This document shows, piece by piece, positions 1 through 11,733 of a stretch of DNA of 64,000 nt. The notes beneath the pieces were generated by a model that saw only the letters and a list, made by a program, of their open reading frames with translations, searched no databases and was not told the origin of the DNA. A program made the position numbers and the translations under genes. The DNA lies in assembly GCF_002979655.1 (NCBI RefSeq), contig NZ_PCPG01000011.1, positions 45,779 through 109,778 on the forward strand. Direction: 5' to 3'. This stretch comes from Microbacterium sp. MYb45 (GTDB lineage: Bacteria > Actinomycetota > Actinomycetes > Actinomycetales > Microbacteriaceae). The stretch's first letter is position 1. Each line of letters begins with the position of its first letter.

Positions 1-2894
<2,894 letters not shown>

Positions 2895-2898
<4 letters not shown>

Positions 2899-4439
2899 GC
2901 GTTCTCTTCCTGGGTTTCGGTGCGGGCGCCGGCTTCGATGGCGCGCACGAGACGGAGGTGGTTCCACGAGAGGGGCGGCAGCTGCACGGTCGCACTGCCC
3001 GGCTCGACGGCAAGCGCGCGCGGCGCCACCGGCTGCGCATCGGCCGTGTTCGTCGTGCGACGGTCACCGTCGTCGGGAGCGGTCAGGGTGGTCGCCGACT
3101 CCACGACGAACCCATCGGTGTCGAGCGCGACGTCGACGGCATCCGTCTGCGAACGGTTCACGACGAACACCTCGATGCGGTCGTCGTCGAACGTGGCGGT
3201 GGCGTCGAGCTGCAGCACGTCTCCGTAGGTGGGCGTGGTCAGCGTCGCCGCCTCCACTCCCACCGTCAGCACCGACCCGTGCGCGTGGGCGGCGGTGATC
3301 GCGAACGGGTAGAAGATCGTCTGCCGCCAGGCGGCACCGCCCGGCTCGCTGCGGATGGGCGCGATCACGTTGACGAGCTGGGCCTGGTTGGCGATCGAGA
3401 CCCGGTCGGCGTGACGAAGCAGCGAGTTCAGCAGCGATCCCACGACGACCGCGTCGGTCACCGTGTACTCGTCTTCGATGATGCGCGGGTGAAAGCGCCA
3501 CGGCCCCGTGAGCAGCGGTTCCTTGTCGACCTGGTTGAAGCGCGTGGTGTTCCACACGTTCCACTCGTCGACGCTGATGCCGATGTGCTTGGTCAGACCC
3601 AGCTCCTGCTCGACGCCGGCGACGATCATCGCGACCTCGTCGATGAAGCGGTCGAGTCGGGCGCTCGACGCGAGGAAGTCCGACACGTCGTCGAGTTCTT
3701 CGTAGTACGCGTGCAGAGAGATGTGGTCGACGAGATCGCCGGTGTGACGCAGCACCGTGCGCTCCCACTCGCCGAACGTCGCCATCTCGGCCGACGAACT
3801 GCCCGCGGCGACGAGCTCGACACCGGGATCGATGAAGCGCATCAGGCGGGCGGTCTCGGCGGCGAGGCGGCCGTACTCGTCGGCGGTCTTGTGGCCGATC
3901 TGCCACTCGCCGTCCATCTCGTTGCCGAGGCACCACACGTCGAAGCCGAACGCGGCATCCGCACCGTTCCTGCGCCGTTCGGCGACGCGCGCCGTCGGTT
4001 CATCGAGGTTGCAGTACTCCAACAGCTCGGCGGCTTCGGCGGCGCCGCGCGTGCCGAGGTTGACCGCCATCATGACCTCGAGGCCCATCTCCGTCGCCCA
4101 CCCGGTGAACTCGTGCAGACCCACGGCGTTCGATTCGAGGCTCCGCCACGCGGCATCCACCCGCACCGGGCGATTCTCCACCGGCCCGACGCCGTCTTCC
4201 CAGCGGTACCCCGAGACGAAGTTGCCGCCCGGATAGCGCACGCACGTGGCACCGAGCTCGCGCACGAGCGCGCCGACATCGCGGCGGAACCCGGCCGCAT
4301 CGGCCGTCGGATGCTCCGGCTCATGGATGCCCGTATAGACCGAGCGCCCCATGTGCTCGACGAAGGTGCCGAACAAACGACGCGAGACCGGGGCGACGGT
4401 CTCGTCGGAGCGAAGGCGGAGAGTTGCGACCTGCTGCAC
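2895..4439 (-). CDS. abfA: Alpha-L-arabinofuranosidase, glycoside hydrolase family 51
   Basis: Removes terminal alpha-L-arabinofuranosyl groups from arabinan or arabinoxylan oligosaccharides. It is 514 residues, usual for GH51, with no signal peptide, so it probably acts on imported oligosaccharides. The acid/base is E174 in CLGNEMD and the nucleophile E292 in SVDEWNVW; RYPGGNFVSGYRW and HAYYEE are further family motifs. The chosen GTG at 4439 lies behind AAAGG about 10 bases upstream; another in-frame GTG near 4457 is possible. The gene follows the binding-protein gene across a strong hairpin (4464-4499) and overlaps the dehydratase gene by 4 bases. Confidence 0.93.
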
Positions 4440-4463
4440 GATGGTGATGCCTTTCACGACGAT

Positions 4464-4499
4464 GGCAGGGCCATCCCCCGAGTGGTGGATGGCCCTGCC
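4464..4499 (-). terminator. Intercistronic hairpin between binding protein and arabinofuranosidase genes
   Basis: GGCAGGGCCATCC (4464-4476) and its exact complement GGATGGCCCTGCC (4487-4499) form a perfect 13-bp stem with a 10-base loop. It sits right after the binding-protein stop codon, inside the operon. Such hairpins after binding-protein genes commonly stabilise that mRNA segment or cause partial termination, so the binding protein is made in excess; that role is inferred here. There is no clear U-tract. Confidence 0.8.
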
Positions 4500-4504
4500 G
4501 ACGG

Positions 4505-5857
4505 TCAGTCTGCGTTGACCGTGTAACCCTGCTCGTTGCCGTACTTGACGTTGGCGGCCTGCCACGCCTCCAGTCCGGCGTTGATGTCGGTGTGGTTGAC
4601 GTACGCCGGGCCGACGGTGTCGGAGAAGATGCTGCTCGCGTACGACTGCCACGGGAGGAACTGCCAGCCCTCTGCGACGTTCTTTGACGAGTCGAGAAGC
4701 ACCTCGTTGATCTGCTGGCCACCGAAGTACTCCGGGGTCGCGCCGAGGAAGGCATCCGACTCGAGGTCGGCGACGGTGCTGGGGAATCCGCCGGACTCCA
4801 TGAAGATCGCGACGCTCTCGGGGTCGTGGCTCAGCCAGCGCACGAACGCGGCGGCCAGCGCCTTGTTCTCGCTCTGGTTCATCACCACGTGCGAGCTTCC
4901 GCCCATCTCCGAGGTGGTCGGGTCATCGCCGTACGTCGGCATCGGGGCGACCCGCCACGAGCCGGAGCCTTCGGCGACGCTGTTCGTGAGAACACCGGCC
5001 ATCCATGCACCCGACACGATGCTCGCGATCGAGCCGTCGCCCAGGGCGACGTACCATTCGTCGCTCCACGTCGCGGTCTTGGTGTCGAGCAGGTTCTCCT
5101 CGAGGAGCGGGTTCCACACCGAGGTCCAGCGCTGCGCCCCCTCGTCGTCGAGCGCGATCGTCACGTCGGTCTCGTCGACGGTGAACGGGTGGCCGCCGGC
5201 CTGGCGGATCATCGAGGTCGTGAACGAGGGCTCGCCGAAGTCTCCGGCGAGGTACTTCGACGGGTCGGCCGCCTGCAGCTTCGCCGCCTGCTCGTGGAAC
5301 TCGTCCCACGTGGTCGGCACGGTCAGCCCGTACTGGTCGTACACGTCCTTGTTGTAGAAGAGCGCCATGGGGCCGGCATCCTGCGGAAGGCCCCAGATGC
5401 CGTCGTACAGCGCGACGGAATCCCACGTCGACTCGGTGAAGTCGTCTTCGAGCTCGTCGAAGCCGAGCGACGTGAGGTCCTGCACCGACTCGCCCAGCAC
5501 GAACTGCGGGAGGATGTGGTACTCCAGCTGCGAGACGTCGGGGGCGCCTCGACCGGCCGTCACCGCGTTCTGCAGCTTGAGGTTGTGCGCCCCGCCGCCA
5601 CCGGTGTCGACGTACTTGACGGTCACGTTCGGGTACGCGGCCTCGAAGGCCTCGACCTGTGCGGGCGCAGAGGGGCTCCAGCCCCAGTACGTGATCTCGC
5701 CGCCCGCTTCGAGAGCGGCGTCGAGGTCTTCCGGAGTGAGGCTCTGGTCGCTCGCGCCTTCGCCGGACGAGCATCCGGCGAGGGCGAGCCCTGCGATCAC
5801 GAGGGTGGCGAGCGCGGTCGTCGCGCGCGCCTTCCTTCGGGTAGCTCTGTGCGTCAT
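4505..5857 (-). CDS. ABC transporter sugar-binding lipoprotein (family 1)
   Basis: Captures a sugar or oligosaccharide outside the membrane for an ABC importer. The 450-residue protein has a basic N-terminus, a hydrophobic stretch and the lipobox LAGC at residues 27-30, so it should be a membrane-anchored lipoprotein. The rest resembles the family 1 binding fold (GEITYWGWSP; NKDVYDQYGLTVPTTWDEF). ATG 5857 follows GAAGGGAAATGCA, a good ribosome site; the open frame further upstream is not needed. No permease genes adjoin it in the window: it lies between the dehydrogenase and arabinofuranosidase genes, so its permeases may lie left of the window or elsewhere. Arabino- or galacto-oligosaccharides are likely ligands by context only. 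Confidence 0.9.
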   Translation of the reverse strand: MTHRATRRKARATTALATLVIAGLALAGCSSGEGASDQSLTPEDLDAALEAGGEITYWGWSPSAPAQVEAFEAAYPNVTVKYVDTGGGGAHNLKLQNAVTAGRGAPDVSQLEYHILPQFVLGESVQDLTSLGFDELEDDFTESTWDSVALYDGIWGLPQDAGPMALFYNKDVYDQYGLTVPTTWDEFHEQAAKLQAADPSKYLAGDFGEPSFTTSMIRQAGGHPFTVDETDVTIALDDEGAQRWTSVWNPLLEENLLDTKTATWSDEWYVALGDGSIASIVSGAWMAGVLTNSVAEGSGSWRVAPMPTYGDDPTTSEMGGSSHVVMNQSENKALAAAFVRWLSHDPESVAIFMESGGFPSTVADLESDAFLGATPEYFGGQQINEVLLDSSKNVAEGWQFLPWQSYASSIFSDTVGPAYVNHTDINAGLEAWQAANVKYGNEQGYTVNAD

Positions 5858-5880
5858 TGCATTTCCCTTCTCATGGTTCC

Positions 5881-5907
5881 ATCGCCCCGGCCGTCGGCCC
5901 GGGCGAT
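5881..5907 (-). other. Small intercistronic hairpin before the binding-protein gene
   Basis: ATCGCCC (5881-5887) pairs with GGGCGAT (5901-5907), and after one mismatch the stem continues through GGCC/GGCC around a 3-base loop. It lies between the dehydrogenase stop and the binding-protein ribosome site. It may be an mRNA processing or stability element; function is inferred. Confidence 0.5.
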
Positions 5908-5910
5908 CTG

Positions 5911-7416
5911 TTAGTCCCGGCGTCCGACCCGCTGCAGCAGGCCCGCCGGTACGTTCTGGTACGAGACCGGGCGCCGGAAGCGCTCGATCGCGAGCGCGCC
6001 GACACTCGTCGTTCGCGGTTCGGATGTCGCGGGGTACGGTCCGCCGTGCACCATCGCCCCGGCGACTTCGACACCCGTCGGCCACCCGTTGAAGACGATG
6101 CGTCCGACGATGCGCTCGAGGGCCGAGACGACGCGACCCGCGTCGGTGATCTCCGCGTCGGCCGCATGCACCGTGCCCGTGAGCTGTCCGTCGAGTCGGC
6201 GGAGTGCGGCGAGCACATCGTCGACCGAGTCGTAGCGCACGATGACCGAGCTCGCCCCGAAGACCTCTTCGCTGAGCGGACCCTCGTGGTCGAAGGCGTC
6301 GAGGGCGACGTCGTAGACGACCGGTGCGGGCGCGTTCGCCCCCTCACCCGTGCGGCCTTCCGCGAGCAGGGTCGCGCTCTCGGCCTGGCGACGGATGCCG
6401 TCGGCGAATGCCGCAGCGATGCCCGAGGTCAGCATCGTCTGACCGGCCGCATCATCGATGCGCTCGGCGACACGGCCGAGGAAACGGTCGGCGTCGTTCG
6501 GCACGAAGAGCACACCCGGCTGCGTGCAGAACTGGCCGGAACCGAGGGTCAGCGAGTCGACGAAGCCGTCGGCGGTCTCTGCGGTCGCCGCTCCCGGAAG
6601 CACAACGACGGGGTTGATGCTGCTCATCTCGGCGTACACCGGGATCGGCACGGGGCGCCGGTCGGCGATGGCGCGCAGCGCCAGCCCGGCGCGGCGCGAA
6701 CCGGTGAACCCAACCGCATCGACGAGGGGATTCGCGACGAGCGCGCCCGCCAGCTCACGGTCGATCGTGAGCGCCGAGTAGACGCCACCGGGGAGGCCAG
6801 CTTCCTTGACCGCGGCGCTGATGGCCCGAGAGACGAGGCGAGTCGTACCGAGGTGCGCCTCGTGGTTCTTGACGATGACGGGGCATCCGGCGGCCAGAGC
6901 GGATGCCGTGTCGCCACCCGCGTTCGAGAACGCCAGGGGGAAGTTGCTCGATCCGAACACCACGACCGTGCCGATCGGCACCGACCGGAGCACCAACTCG
7001 GGCCGCGGCGGCGTGCGCTCGGGTAGCGCGTCGTCGACGTGCAGCGCGTCGTCGGTGAGAGTCGAGCCGAGGAAGCGGAGCTGCCCGGTGGTGCGCCCCA
7101 GCTCGCTGCGCAGGCGACCGAGCGGCAGACCGGATTCGAGGTGGGCTCGCTCGACGAGCTCATCGCCCACGGCCTCGAGCTGCGCGGCGATGCACTCGAG
7201 CAGCGCGCGACGCTCGGCAGCGGTCGTGGCCCGGTAGACCTCGCCCGCCTCGCGAGCGCGATCCACGGCATCCTGCACCTGCTCGGCCGTGGCGAGGGCG
7301 AAGATGGGCTCCAGAGCCCGGCCCGTGGCGGGGTCGACCGACTGGATCTGCCCGGCGCCCTGCACGACCTCGTCACCGGCGATGAACGATCCGGCGGTCG
7401 CCTGCACTGTGGTCAT
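5911..7416 (-). CDS. 2,5-dioxovalerate (alpha-ketoglutarate semialdehyde) dehydrogenase
   Basis: Oxidises 2,5-dioxopentanoate to 2-oxoglutarate with NAD(P)+, the last step of aldarate breakdown. The 501-residue aldehyde dehydrogenase has N158 in SSNFP, general base E263 in AEMSSINPVV and nucleophile C297 in GSGQFCTQPG. The EMSSINP context is typical of the ketoglutarate-semialdehyde branch rather than general aldehyde dehydrogenases. ATG 7416 overlaps the kdgD stop (ATGA), so the two enzymes that act in sequence are translationally coupled. A 27-base hairpin follows its stop codon. Confidence 0.91.
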   Translation of the reverse strand: MTTVQATAGSFIAGDEVVQGAGQIQSVDPATGRALEPIFALATAEQVQDAVDRAREAGEVYRATTAAERRALLECIAAQLEAVGDELVERAHLESGLPLGRLRSELGRTTGQLRFLGSTLTDDALHVDDALPERTPPRPELVLRSVPIGTVVVFGSSNFPLAFSNAGGDTASALAAGCPVIVKNHEAHLGTTRLVSRAISAAVKEAGLPGGVYSALTIDRELAGALVANPLVDAVGFTGSRRAGLALRAIADRRPVPIPVYAEMSSINPVVVLPGAATAETADGFVDSLTLGSGQFCTQPGVLFVPNDADRFLGRVAERIDDAAGQTMLTSGIAAAFADGIRRQAESATLLAEGRTGEGANAPAPVVYDVALDAFDHEGPLSEEVFGASSVIVRYDSVDDVLAALRRLDGQLTGTVHAADAEITDAGRVVSALERIVGRIVFNGWPTGVEVAGAMVHGGPYPATSEPRTTSVGALAIERFRRPVSYQNVPAGLLQRVGRRD

Positions 7417-8330
7417 GCGTTGGCCCGCAGCACGATCTCGGCGAGGTCGGCGCGCTCCGCGTCGGTGAGGTTGCTGAGCGGGGGACGCACGGGGCCGCCC
7501 TGGCGGCCGACGGCGTCGAGCCCCGCCTTGACGATCGAGACGGCGTAGCCCTTGCCGCGGTCGCGGATGCGAGTGTAGGGGAGCACGACGTCGCGCAGTT
7601 TGGCGCGCACGGCGGAGTGGTCGCGGGCGCGCACATCGGCGTAGAAGCCCAGGGCGAACTCGGGCACGAAGTTGAACATCGCCGATGAGTACGTCGTGAC
7701 ACCCAGCTCGAGCAGCGGCAGCGCGAAGGTCTCGGCGGTGGGAAGCCCCCCGATGTACAGCAGGCGGTCGCCGGCGGCGTCGATCACGCGCGCGAGCGCT
7801 TCGAGGTCGCCGATGCCGTCTTTGTAGCCGATGAAGTTGGGGAAGTTCTCGGCCAGGCGAGCGACCGTCTCGGGCGCCGGGATCATGTTCGCGCGGGCGT
7901 AGACGATGACGGGAAGGCGCGTCGCCGAGAGCACCGCGGCGATGTGCTCGTATGCTCCGGCGTCGGAGACCTCGGTCAGGTAGGGCGGGAACAGCAGGAT
8001 GCCGGCGGCTCCGGCCTCTTCGGCGATGGCGCACAGTTCGATCGCCTCGCGGGTCGAGCGACCGGCGGGGGCGAGGATCGGCACGGCTCCGGCGGATGCT
8101 TCGACGGCCGTCTTCACGACCCGGGCGACCTCGGCGGTCGAGAGCGAGAAGAACTCCCCCGTGCCGCCGGCGGCGAAGAGCCCGGCCACCGGGTGCCCAC
8201 TCAGCCACGCGAGGTGGTCGCGGTACGCCTTCTCGTCGAACTCCAGAGCGCTGTCGAAGGTGGTCACCGGGAATGAGAGGAGCCCGCCGCCCAGCTGCTG
8301 GGCCAATTCTGCGGGGCTGTACTGGCTCAC
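7413..8330 (-). CDS. kdgD: 5-dehydro-4-deoxyglucarate dehydratase
   Basis: Decarboxylating dehydratase that turns 5-keto-4-deoxyglucarate into 2,5-dioxopentanoate, CO2 and water. The 305-residue protein is a DHDPS/NanA-family TIM barrel with Schiff-base K170 in IGYKDGIGD and Y144 in VIVYARANM. SFPVTTFD, FAAGGTGEFFSL, GGLPTAE and GYAVSIVKAG are close to known KdgD proteins. The start is GTG at 8330 with AGAGG upstream. It is the first gene of the sugar-acid operon, 60 bp downstream of the 17-bp palindrome. An L-arabinonate-pathway relative in the same fold is possible but fits less well. Confidence 0.93.
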   Translation of the reverse strand: MSQYSPAELAQQLGGGLLSFPVTTFDSALEFDEKAYRDHLAWLSGHPVAGLFAAGGTGEFFSLSTAEVARVVKTAVEASAGAVPILAPAGRSTREAIELCAIAEEAGAAGILLFPPYLTEVSDAGAYEHIAAVLSATRLPVIVYARANMIPAPETVARLAENFPNFIGYKDGIGDLEALARVIDAAGDRLLYIGGLPTAETFALPLLELGVTTYSSAMFNFVPEFALGFYADVRARDHSAVRAKLRDVVLPYTRIRDRGKGYAVSIVKAGLDAVGRQGGPVRPPLSNLTDAERADLAEIVLRANA

Positions 8331-8389
8331 TGTGGAGACCTCTTTCGTCGTGGCAAGTCGTGTGAACCTCCACCGTAAGAAGACGCAGT

Positions 8390-8406
8390 GATACTTGTAA
8401 AGTATC
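8390..8406. promoter_or_regulatory. 17-bp palindromic operator in front of the sugar-acid operon
   Basis: GATACTT-GTA-AAGTATC is a perfect inverted repeat (7-bp arms, 3-bp centre) in the only AT-rich stretch near the operon. The promoter probably overlaps it, since TACTTT and TAACGATA on the minus strand are the best -10-like words. Size and symmetry suit a GntR- or LacI-type repressor; no such regulator gene lies nearby in the window. Confidence 0.65.
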
Positions 8407-8437
8407 GTTATTGCATTACGCGATACCCTGTCGGCAT

Positions 8438-10447
8438 CTAAGACGTGCGTTCGGCCTCACGTCGGTCACGTTCGGCGAGCGCGGCGAGCCTTGCGTTGTA
8501 CTCCTCGAGCTCCGCGTCACCCGTGCGGTCCGCGTGCCGGTCCGCCCGACGCTGCAGCTTGGTGTCGCTGCGGCTCCACTGGATGGCGACCGTGATCGCG
8601 AGGATCAGCGTCGGGATCTCCCCGATCGACCACGCGATGCCGCCACCGACGTACTGGTCCTGCAGCGGGTCCACACCCCAGTCGCGACCCATCGCCCCGA
8701 ACCAGTCGGCGACCATCAGCCCCTCCTGCATCATGATCGCGATGCCGAAGAACGCGTGCATCGCCATGACGGCGATCAGCGTGATCAGGCGTCCGGGATA
8801 CGGCAGACGGTACGGAACCGGGTCCGCGCCGATGAGGCTCATGACGAACAGGTAGCCCGAGATCAGGAAGTGGATGACCATCCACTCGTGCCCGAGGTGC
8901 TCGAACATCGACCAGCGCACGAGATCGGTGAAGTAGAAGGCCCACAGCGACAGGATGAAGATCGCCGCCGCGACGAACGGATGCGTGACCACGCGGGCGA
9001 ACGGCGAGTGCACGGCCCACATGATCCACTCGCGGCCGCCACGGGTGCCGTCGTCGCGCTTGTGGATGGCACGCAGCGCGAGGGTGATCGGGGCCCCGGA
9101 GACGAGCAACAGCGGGATCGCCATCGACAGCATCATGTGGCCCATCATGTGGATGCTGAACAGGTACTCCTGGTACGCGTTGATCGGCCCGCCGGTGACC
9201 CAGACGAGCAGCAGCGCCCCCAGCACCCAGAAGACCGTGCGATGGATCGGCCAGCGGTCACCACGCCGATGCAGGCGCCACACGCCGGCCAGGTAGAAGA
9301 ACAGTCCGAGGCCCGCGGCGATGAGCCAGAGCACGTCGATGTCCCACGCCGTGAACCAGCGCTCGAGGGTGAGCTCCGGCGGCAGCGTCGCTCCGGTCAG
9401 GATCTGGGCGGGCGTCTGCAGGAAGGCGGCGGTCTCGCCGGTGGGAGGGGGTGTGCGGGCCAGCGCGGCCGCGGCGCCGGAGGCGAGGCCCATCAGCGCG
9501 ACCTCGCACAGCACGAGCAGCCAGAACCAGCCGGCGGCACGGGCTCCGGCGAGCTTCGGGATGAGGCGCGCGCGGTACCAGGCGCCGAGCAGGCCCATGC
9601 CACCCAGCAGTGCGACCTTGGCGAGCACGATCCAGCCGTAGGGCGTGGTCCACAGCGCGTTCCAGTCGCCGACGGCGACGATCGATCGCGTGACCCCCGA
9701 CACGGCGACCACGGCGAAGGCGGCGATCGCGAGCGACGAGTAGCGCCCGACGAGCCTCGCGGTGTCGACGTCGGCACGTCCGCGCAGCAGGATCAGCAGC
9801 AGAAGTCCGCCGAGCCAGACGGCGGCGCCGATCGTGTGCAGCAGGATCGAGTTGACCGCCATGTTGTGCCCGGCGAGATCGCCCGCGTGACCCTGCGTCG
9901 CGAGTGGGAGGAAGGATGCCGCGGCCAGCAGCGCCGTGATGAGCGTGGGCGTCCATGAACGCCAGGCGAACGCGAGCACCGTGATGATCGCACCGAAGAG
10001 CGTCGTGATGAGCCAGGACTGGCCGAGCGGCAGTTCCAGCAGGAAGCGGCCCAGCTGCGTACCGAACTCGCGCTCGATGCTGAGCTTCGGGTTGAAGGCG
10101 GCCATGAAGGCGAGGAACCCGGCGAGGCCCGCCGAGATCGTGAACACGGCGGCGCCGACCGAGGCGATGTTCAGCGCGGCGTCGAACGAGCGGTCCCCCG
10201 CGCGCAACCCGAACAGGGCCAGTACCAGGGAGCCGAGCATCACCGCACCGGACATGTTCATCACGAGCTTGGCGATCGGCGTGCCCCAGAGCACGAAGGG
10301 ACCAGGGTCCTGCAGGAGCGGGGGCTTAGCGCCGCCGCCGACGAGGAGCGCGAGCGTCAGGGCGACCAGTGCCGCGACGAGGAGGATGACGATCCCGGCG
10401 ATGCGATACGCCGAGATCCGACTCGTCGACTCACTGCGGGAACTCAC
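8438..10447 (-). CDS. Fusion membrane protein: CopD-like domain plus caa3-type CtaG domain
   Basis: A 669-residue polytopic membrane protein. The first half (about residues 1-330) has eight or so hydrophobic segments and resembles the CopD copper-resistance domain, including the histidine-containing TQGHAGDLAGHN stretch. The second half (about 360-630) resembles the CtaG/caa3 cytochrome oxidase assembly domain, with HMMGHMMLSM and EHLGHEWMVIH. It probably handles periplasmic copper, for uptake or cytochrome oxidase assembly; the direction is not visible in sequence. GTG 10447 is the first start in frame. It stands alone, after the hup terminator. CopD-CtaG fusions are known in Actinobacteria. 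Confidence 0.88.
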   Translation of the reverse strand: MSSRSESTSRISAYRIAGIVILLVAALVALTLALLVGGGAKPPLLQDPGPFVLWGTPIAKLVMNMSGAVMLGSLVLALFGLRAGDRSFDAALNIASVGAAVFTISAGLAGFLAFMAAFNPKLSIEREFGTQLGRFLLELPLGQSWLITTLFGAIITVLAFAWRSWTPTLITALLAAASFLPLATQGHAGDLAGHNMAVNSILLHTIGAAVWLGGLLLLILLRGRADVDTARLVGRYSSLAIAAFAVVAVSGVTRSIVAVGDWNALWTTPYGWIVLAKVALLGGMGLLGAWYRARLIPKLAGARAAGWFWLLVLCEVALMGLASGAAAALARTPPPTGETAAFLQTPAQILTGATLPPELTLERWFTAWDIDVLWLIAAGLGLFFYLAGVWRLHRRGDRWPIHRTVFWVLGALLLVWVTGGPINAYQEYLFSIHMMGHMMLSMAIPLLLVSGAPITLALRAIHKRDDGTRGGREWIMWAVHSPFARVVTHPFVAAAIFILSLWAFYFTDLVRWSMFEHLGHEWMVIHFLISGYLFVMSLIGADPVPYRLPYPGRLITLIAVMAMHAFFGIAIMMQEGLMVADWFGAMGRDWGVDPLQDQYVGGGIAWSIGEIPTLILAITVAIQWSRSDTKLQRRADRHADRTGDAELEEYNARLAALAERDRREAERTS

Positions 10448-10483
10448 CCCTCCAGCCTAGGCGCGCCCGGAGGGAGGAAAGCA

Positions 10484-10519
10484 CGAAGGCCGCCCCCGTC
10501 GGAACGGGAGCGGCCTTCG
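10484..10519 (-). terminator. Rho-independent-type terminator of the HU gene
   Basis: CGAAGGCCGC (10484-10493) pairs with CGGCCTTCG (10511-10519); the inner CCCGT/ACGGG extends the stem with small mismatches. It lies 15 bp past the HU stop codon. It also keeps HU transcription out of the CopD-CtaG gene. Confidence 0.75.
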
Positions 10520-10534
10520 ATGAGGTGCGGTCGA

Positions 10535-10822
10535 TTACTTGACGGCAGCCTTGAGCTTGGAGCCAGCGGTCACCTTGACGCGCTTGCCGGCCGGGATCTT
10601 GATCTCGGCGCCGGTCTGCGGGTTGCGGCCCGTGCGAGCAGCGGTGTCGACCTGCTCGAAGGAGATCCAGCCCGGGATGGAGACCTTGCTGCCCTTGGCA
10701 ACAGCGTCGGAGACCGTGGCGAACAGCGAGTCGAGGACACCGGAGACGGTGGCCTGGCTCTGGCCCGTGGCGCTTGCGATGCTCGCGACGAGCTCGGTCT
10801 TGGTGATGGACTTGTCAGCCAT
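10535..10822 (-). CDS. hup: HU-family histone-like DNA-binding protein
   Basis: Small nucleoid protein that bends and compacts DNA as a dimer. At 95 residues it has the normal HU length. The start MADKSITKTELVASIA, the beta-arm signature GRNPQTGAEIKIPAGKR and the C-terminal lysines are typical; no long Lys-rich mycobacterial tail is present. ATG 10822 follows GGAGGATGAC, a strong ribosome site; an in-frame upstream start at 10951 lacks one. It is a single gene with its own terminator. Confidence 0.96.
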   Translation of the reverse strand: MADKSITKTELVASIASATGQSQATVSGVLDSLFATVSDAVAKGSKVSIPGWISFEQVDTAARTGRNPQTGAEIKIPAGKRVKVTAGSKLKAAVK

Positions 10823-11004
10823 GTCATCCTCCAGCGACGAGATCCCGTCGCATCGTTGTGGGTATCGGAGCGGATGCTCCTGGTCTAGTGACCGCCTCGA
10901 ATGTATCAACCACCACCCGCATTTCCGCGTCATTTCGCGGGTTTTGGGCAATTACTGGGCGTGTCGCACCACTTTGGCCACTCCAGTCACAGATTCGAGG
11001 GTCG

Positions 11005-11586
11005 TCAGCGAGCGCGGTGCGCGTCGATCACGGCCCGGGCGGTGCGCTCGAACGCCGGGCTGACACGGCCTTCGCCGTCGAGATATCCGCCGACGAGCGC
11101 GGCATCGCGCAGCAGCACGAGGGAGGCTGCGACCTCCTCGGGACGCTCGAGATCGGCCGCCTCGGCGACCTGCTGCAGCGTGGAGCGGAACCACTCCCGG
11201 TGCTCGTCGATGAGCTGCCGCACGGCCCCACCGGCATCCGGATACTCCGCGGCCGCGTTGATGAAGGGGCAGCCCCGCGTATGGTGTTCGCGGATGTCGG
11301 CGGCGATGCCCTGGACGACCGCATCCAGCAGCGCGTCAGGATCGGAGACGGTCGCTCCCGCCTCCGTGAACATCGCGCGGAGCATCTCGTCCTCGTGGCC
11401 GAGATAGGCGAGCACGAGGTTCTCCTTGCCGCCGAACTGCTTGTAGAGGGTGGCGCGGGTGACCCCGGCCTCCTCGATCACACGGTCGACGCCGACCGCG
11501 TGGATGCCCTGTTCGTAGAAGAGGCGGGTGGCGGCATCGATCAGCCGTGCGCGGGCGGGGCTGGGGCGCTTCGTCGTGGTGTCCAT
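11005..11586 (-). CDS. TetR/AcrR-family transcriptional regulator
   Basis: 193 residues. The N-terminal helix-turn-helix is clear (RLIDAATRLFYEQGI, GVTRATLYKQFGGKENLV); the C-terminal ligand domain contains RGCPFINAAAEYPD, typical of the subgroup near TetR_C_33. It is divergent from a putative hydrolase gene, and a TetR-type palindrome lies between them (11660-11679), so it probably represses both itself and the hydrolase. The ligand is unknown. Confidence 0.9.
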   Translation of the reverse strand: MDTTTKRPSPARARLIDAATRLFYEQGIHAVGVDRVIEEAGVTRATLYKQFGGKENLVLAYLGHEDEMLRAMFTEAGATVSDPDALLDAVVQGIAADIREHHTRGCPFINAAAEYPDAGGAVRQLIDEHREWFRSTLQQVAEAADLERPEEVAASLVLLRDAALVGGYLDGEGRVSPAFERTARAVIDAHRAR

Positions 11587-11659
11587 GATCTTCCTCTCAT
11601 CGTGTCATCCGAACCCCGGCATCCGAATCCGTTTTCCCGGTTTGGGGAATAGGTTGTGG

Positions 11660-11679
11660 TAGATAGAACGTTCGGTCTA
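11660..11679. promoter_or_regulatory. TetR-type operator in the divergent promoter region
   Basis: TAGA-TA-GAACGTTC-GG-TCTA is a palindrome apart from the two 2-bp spacers. It sits 74 bp from the regulator start codon and 55 bp from the hydrolase start codon, as expected for an autoregulated divergent pair. Confidence 0.8.
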
Positions 11680-11733
11680 CTATCAGCGTAACGCACTTCC
11701 GATCAGCGGGAGCCGAACAGAGAGAAGAAGATC

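Noticed and set aside
2899..2967. Longer starts for several genes (the dehydratase at 2967, arabinofuranosidase at 4652, binding protein at 6085, HU at 10951)
   Set aside because: The extensions overlap upstream genes or low-quality Arg-rich sequence, and good ribosome sites or ATGA overlaps mark the shorter starts.
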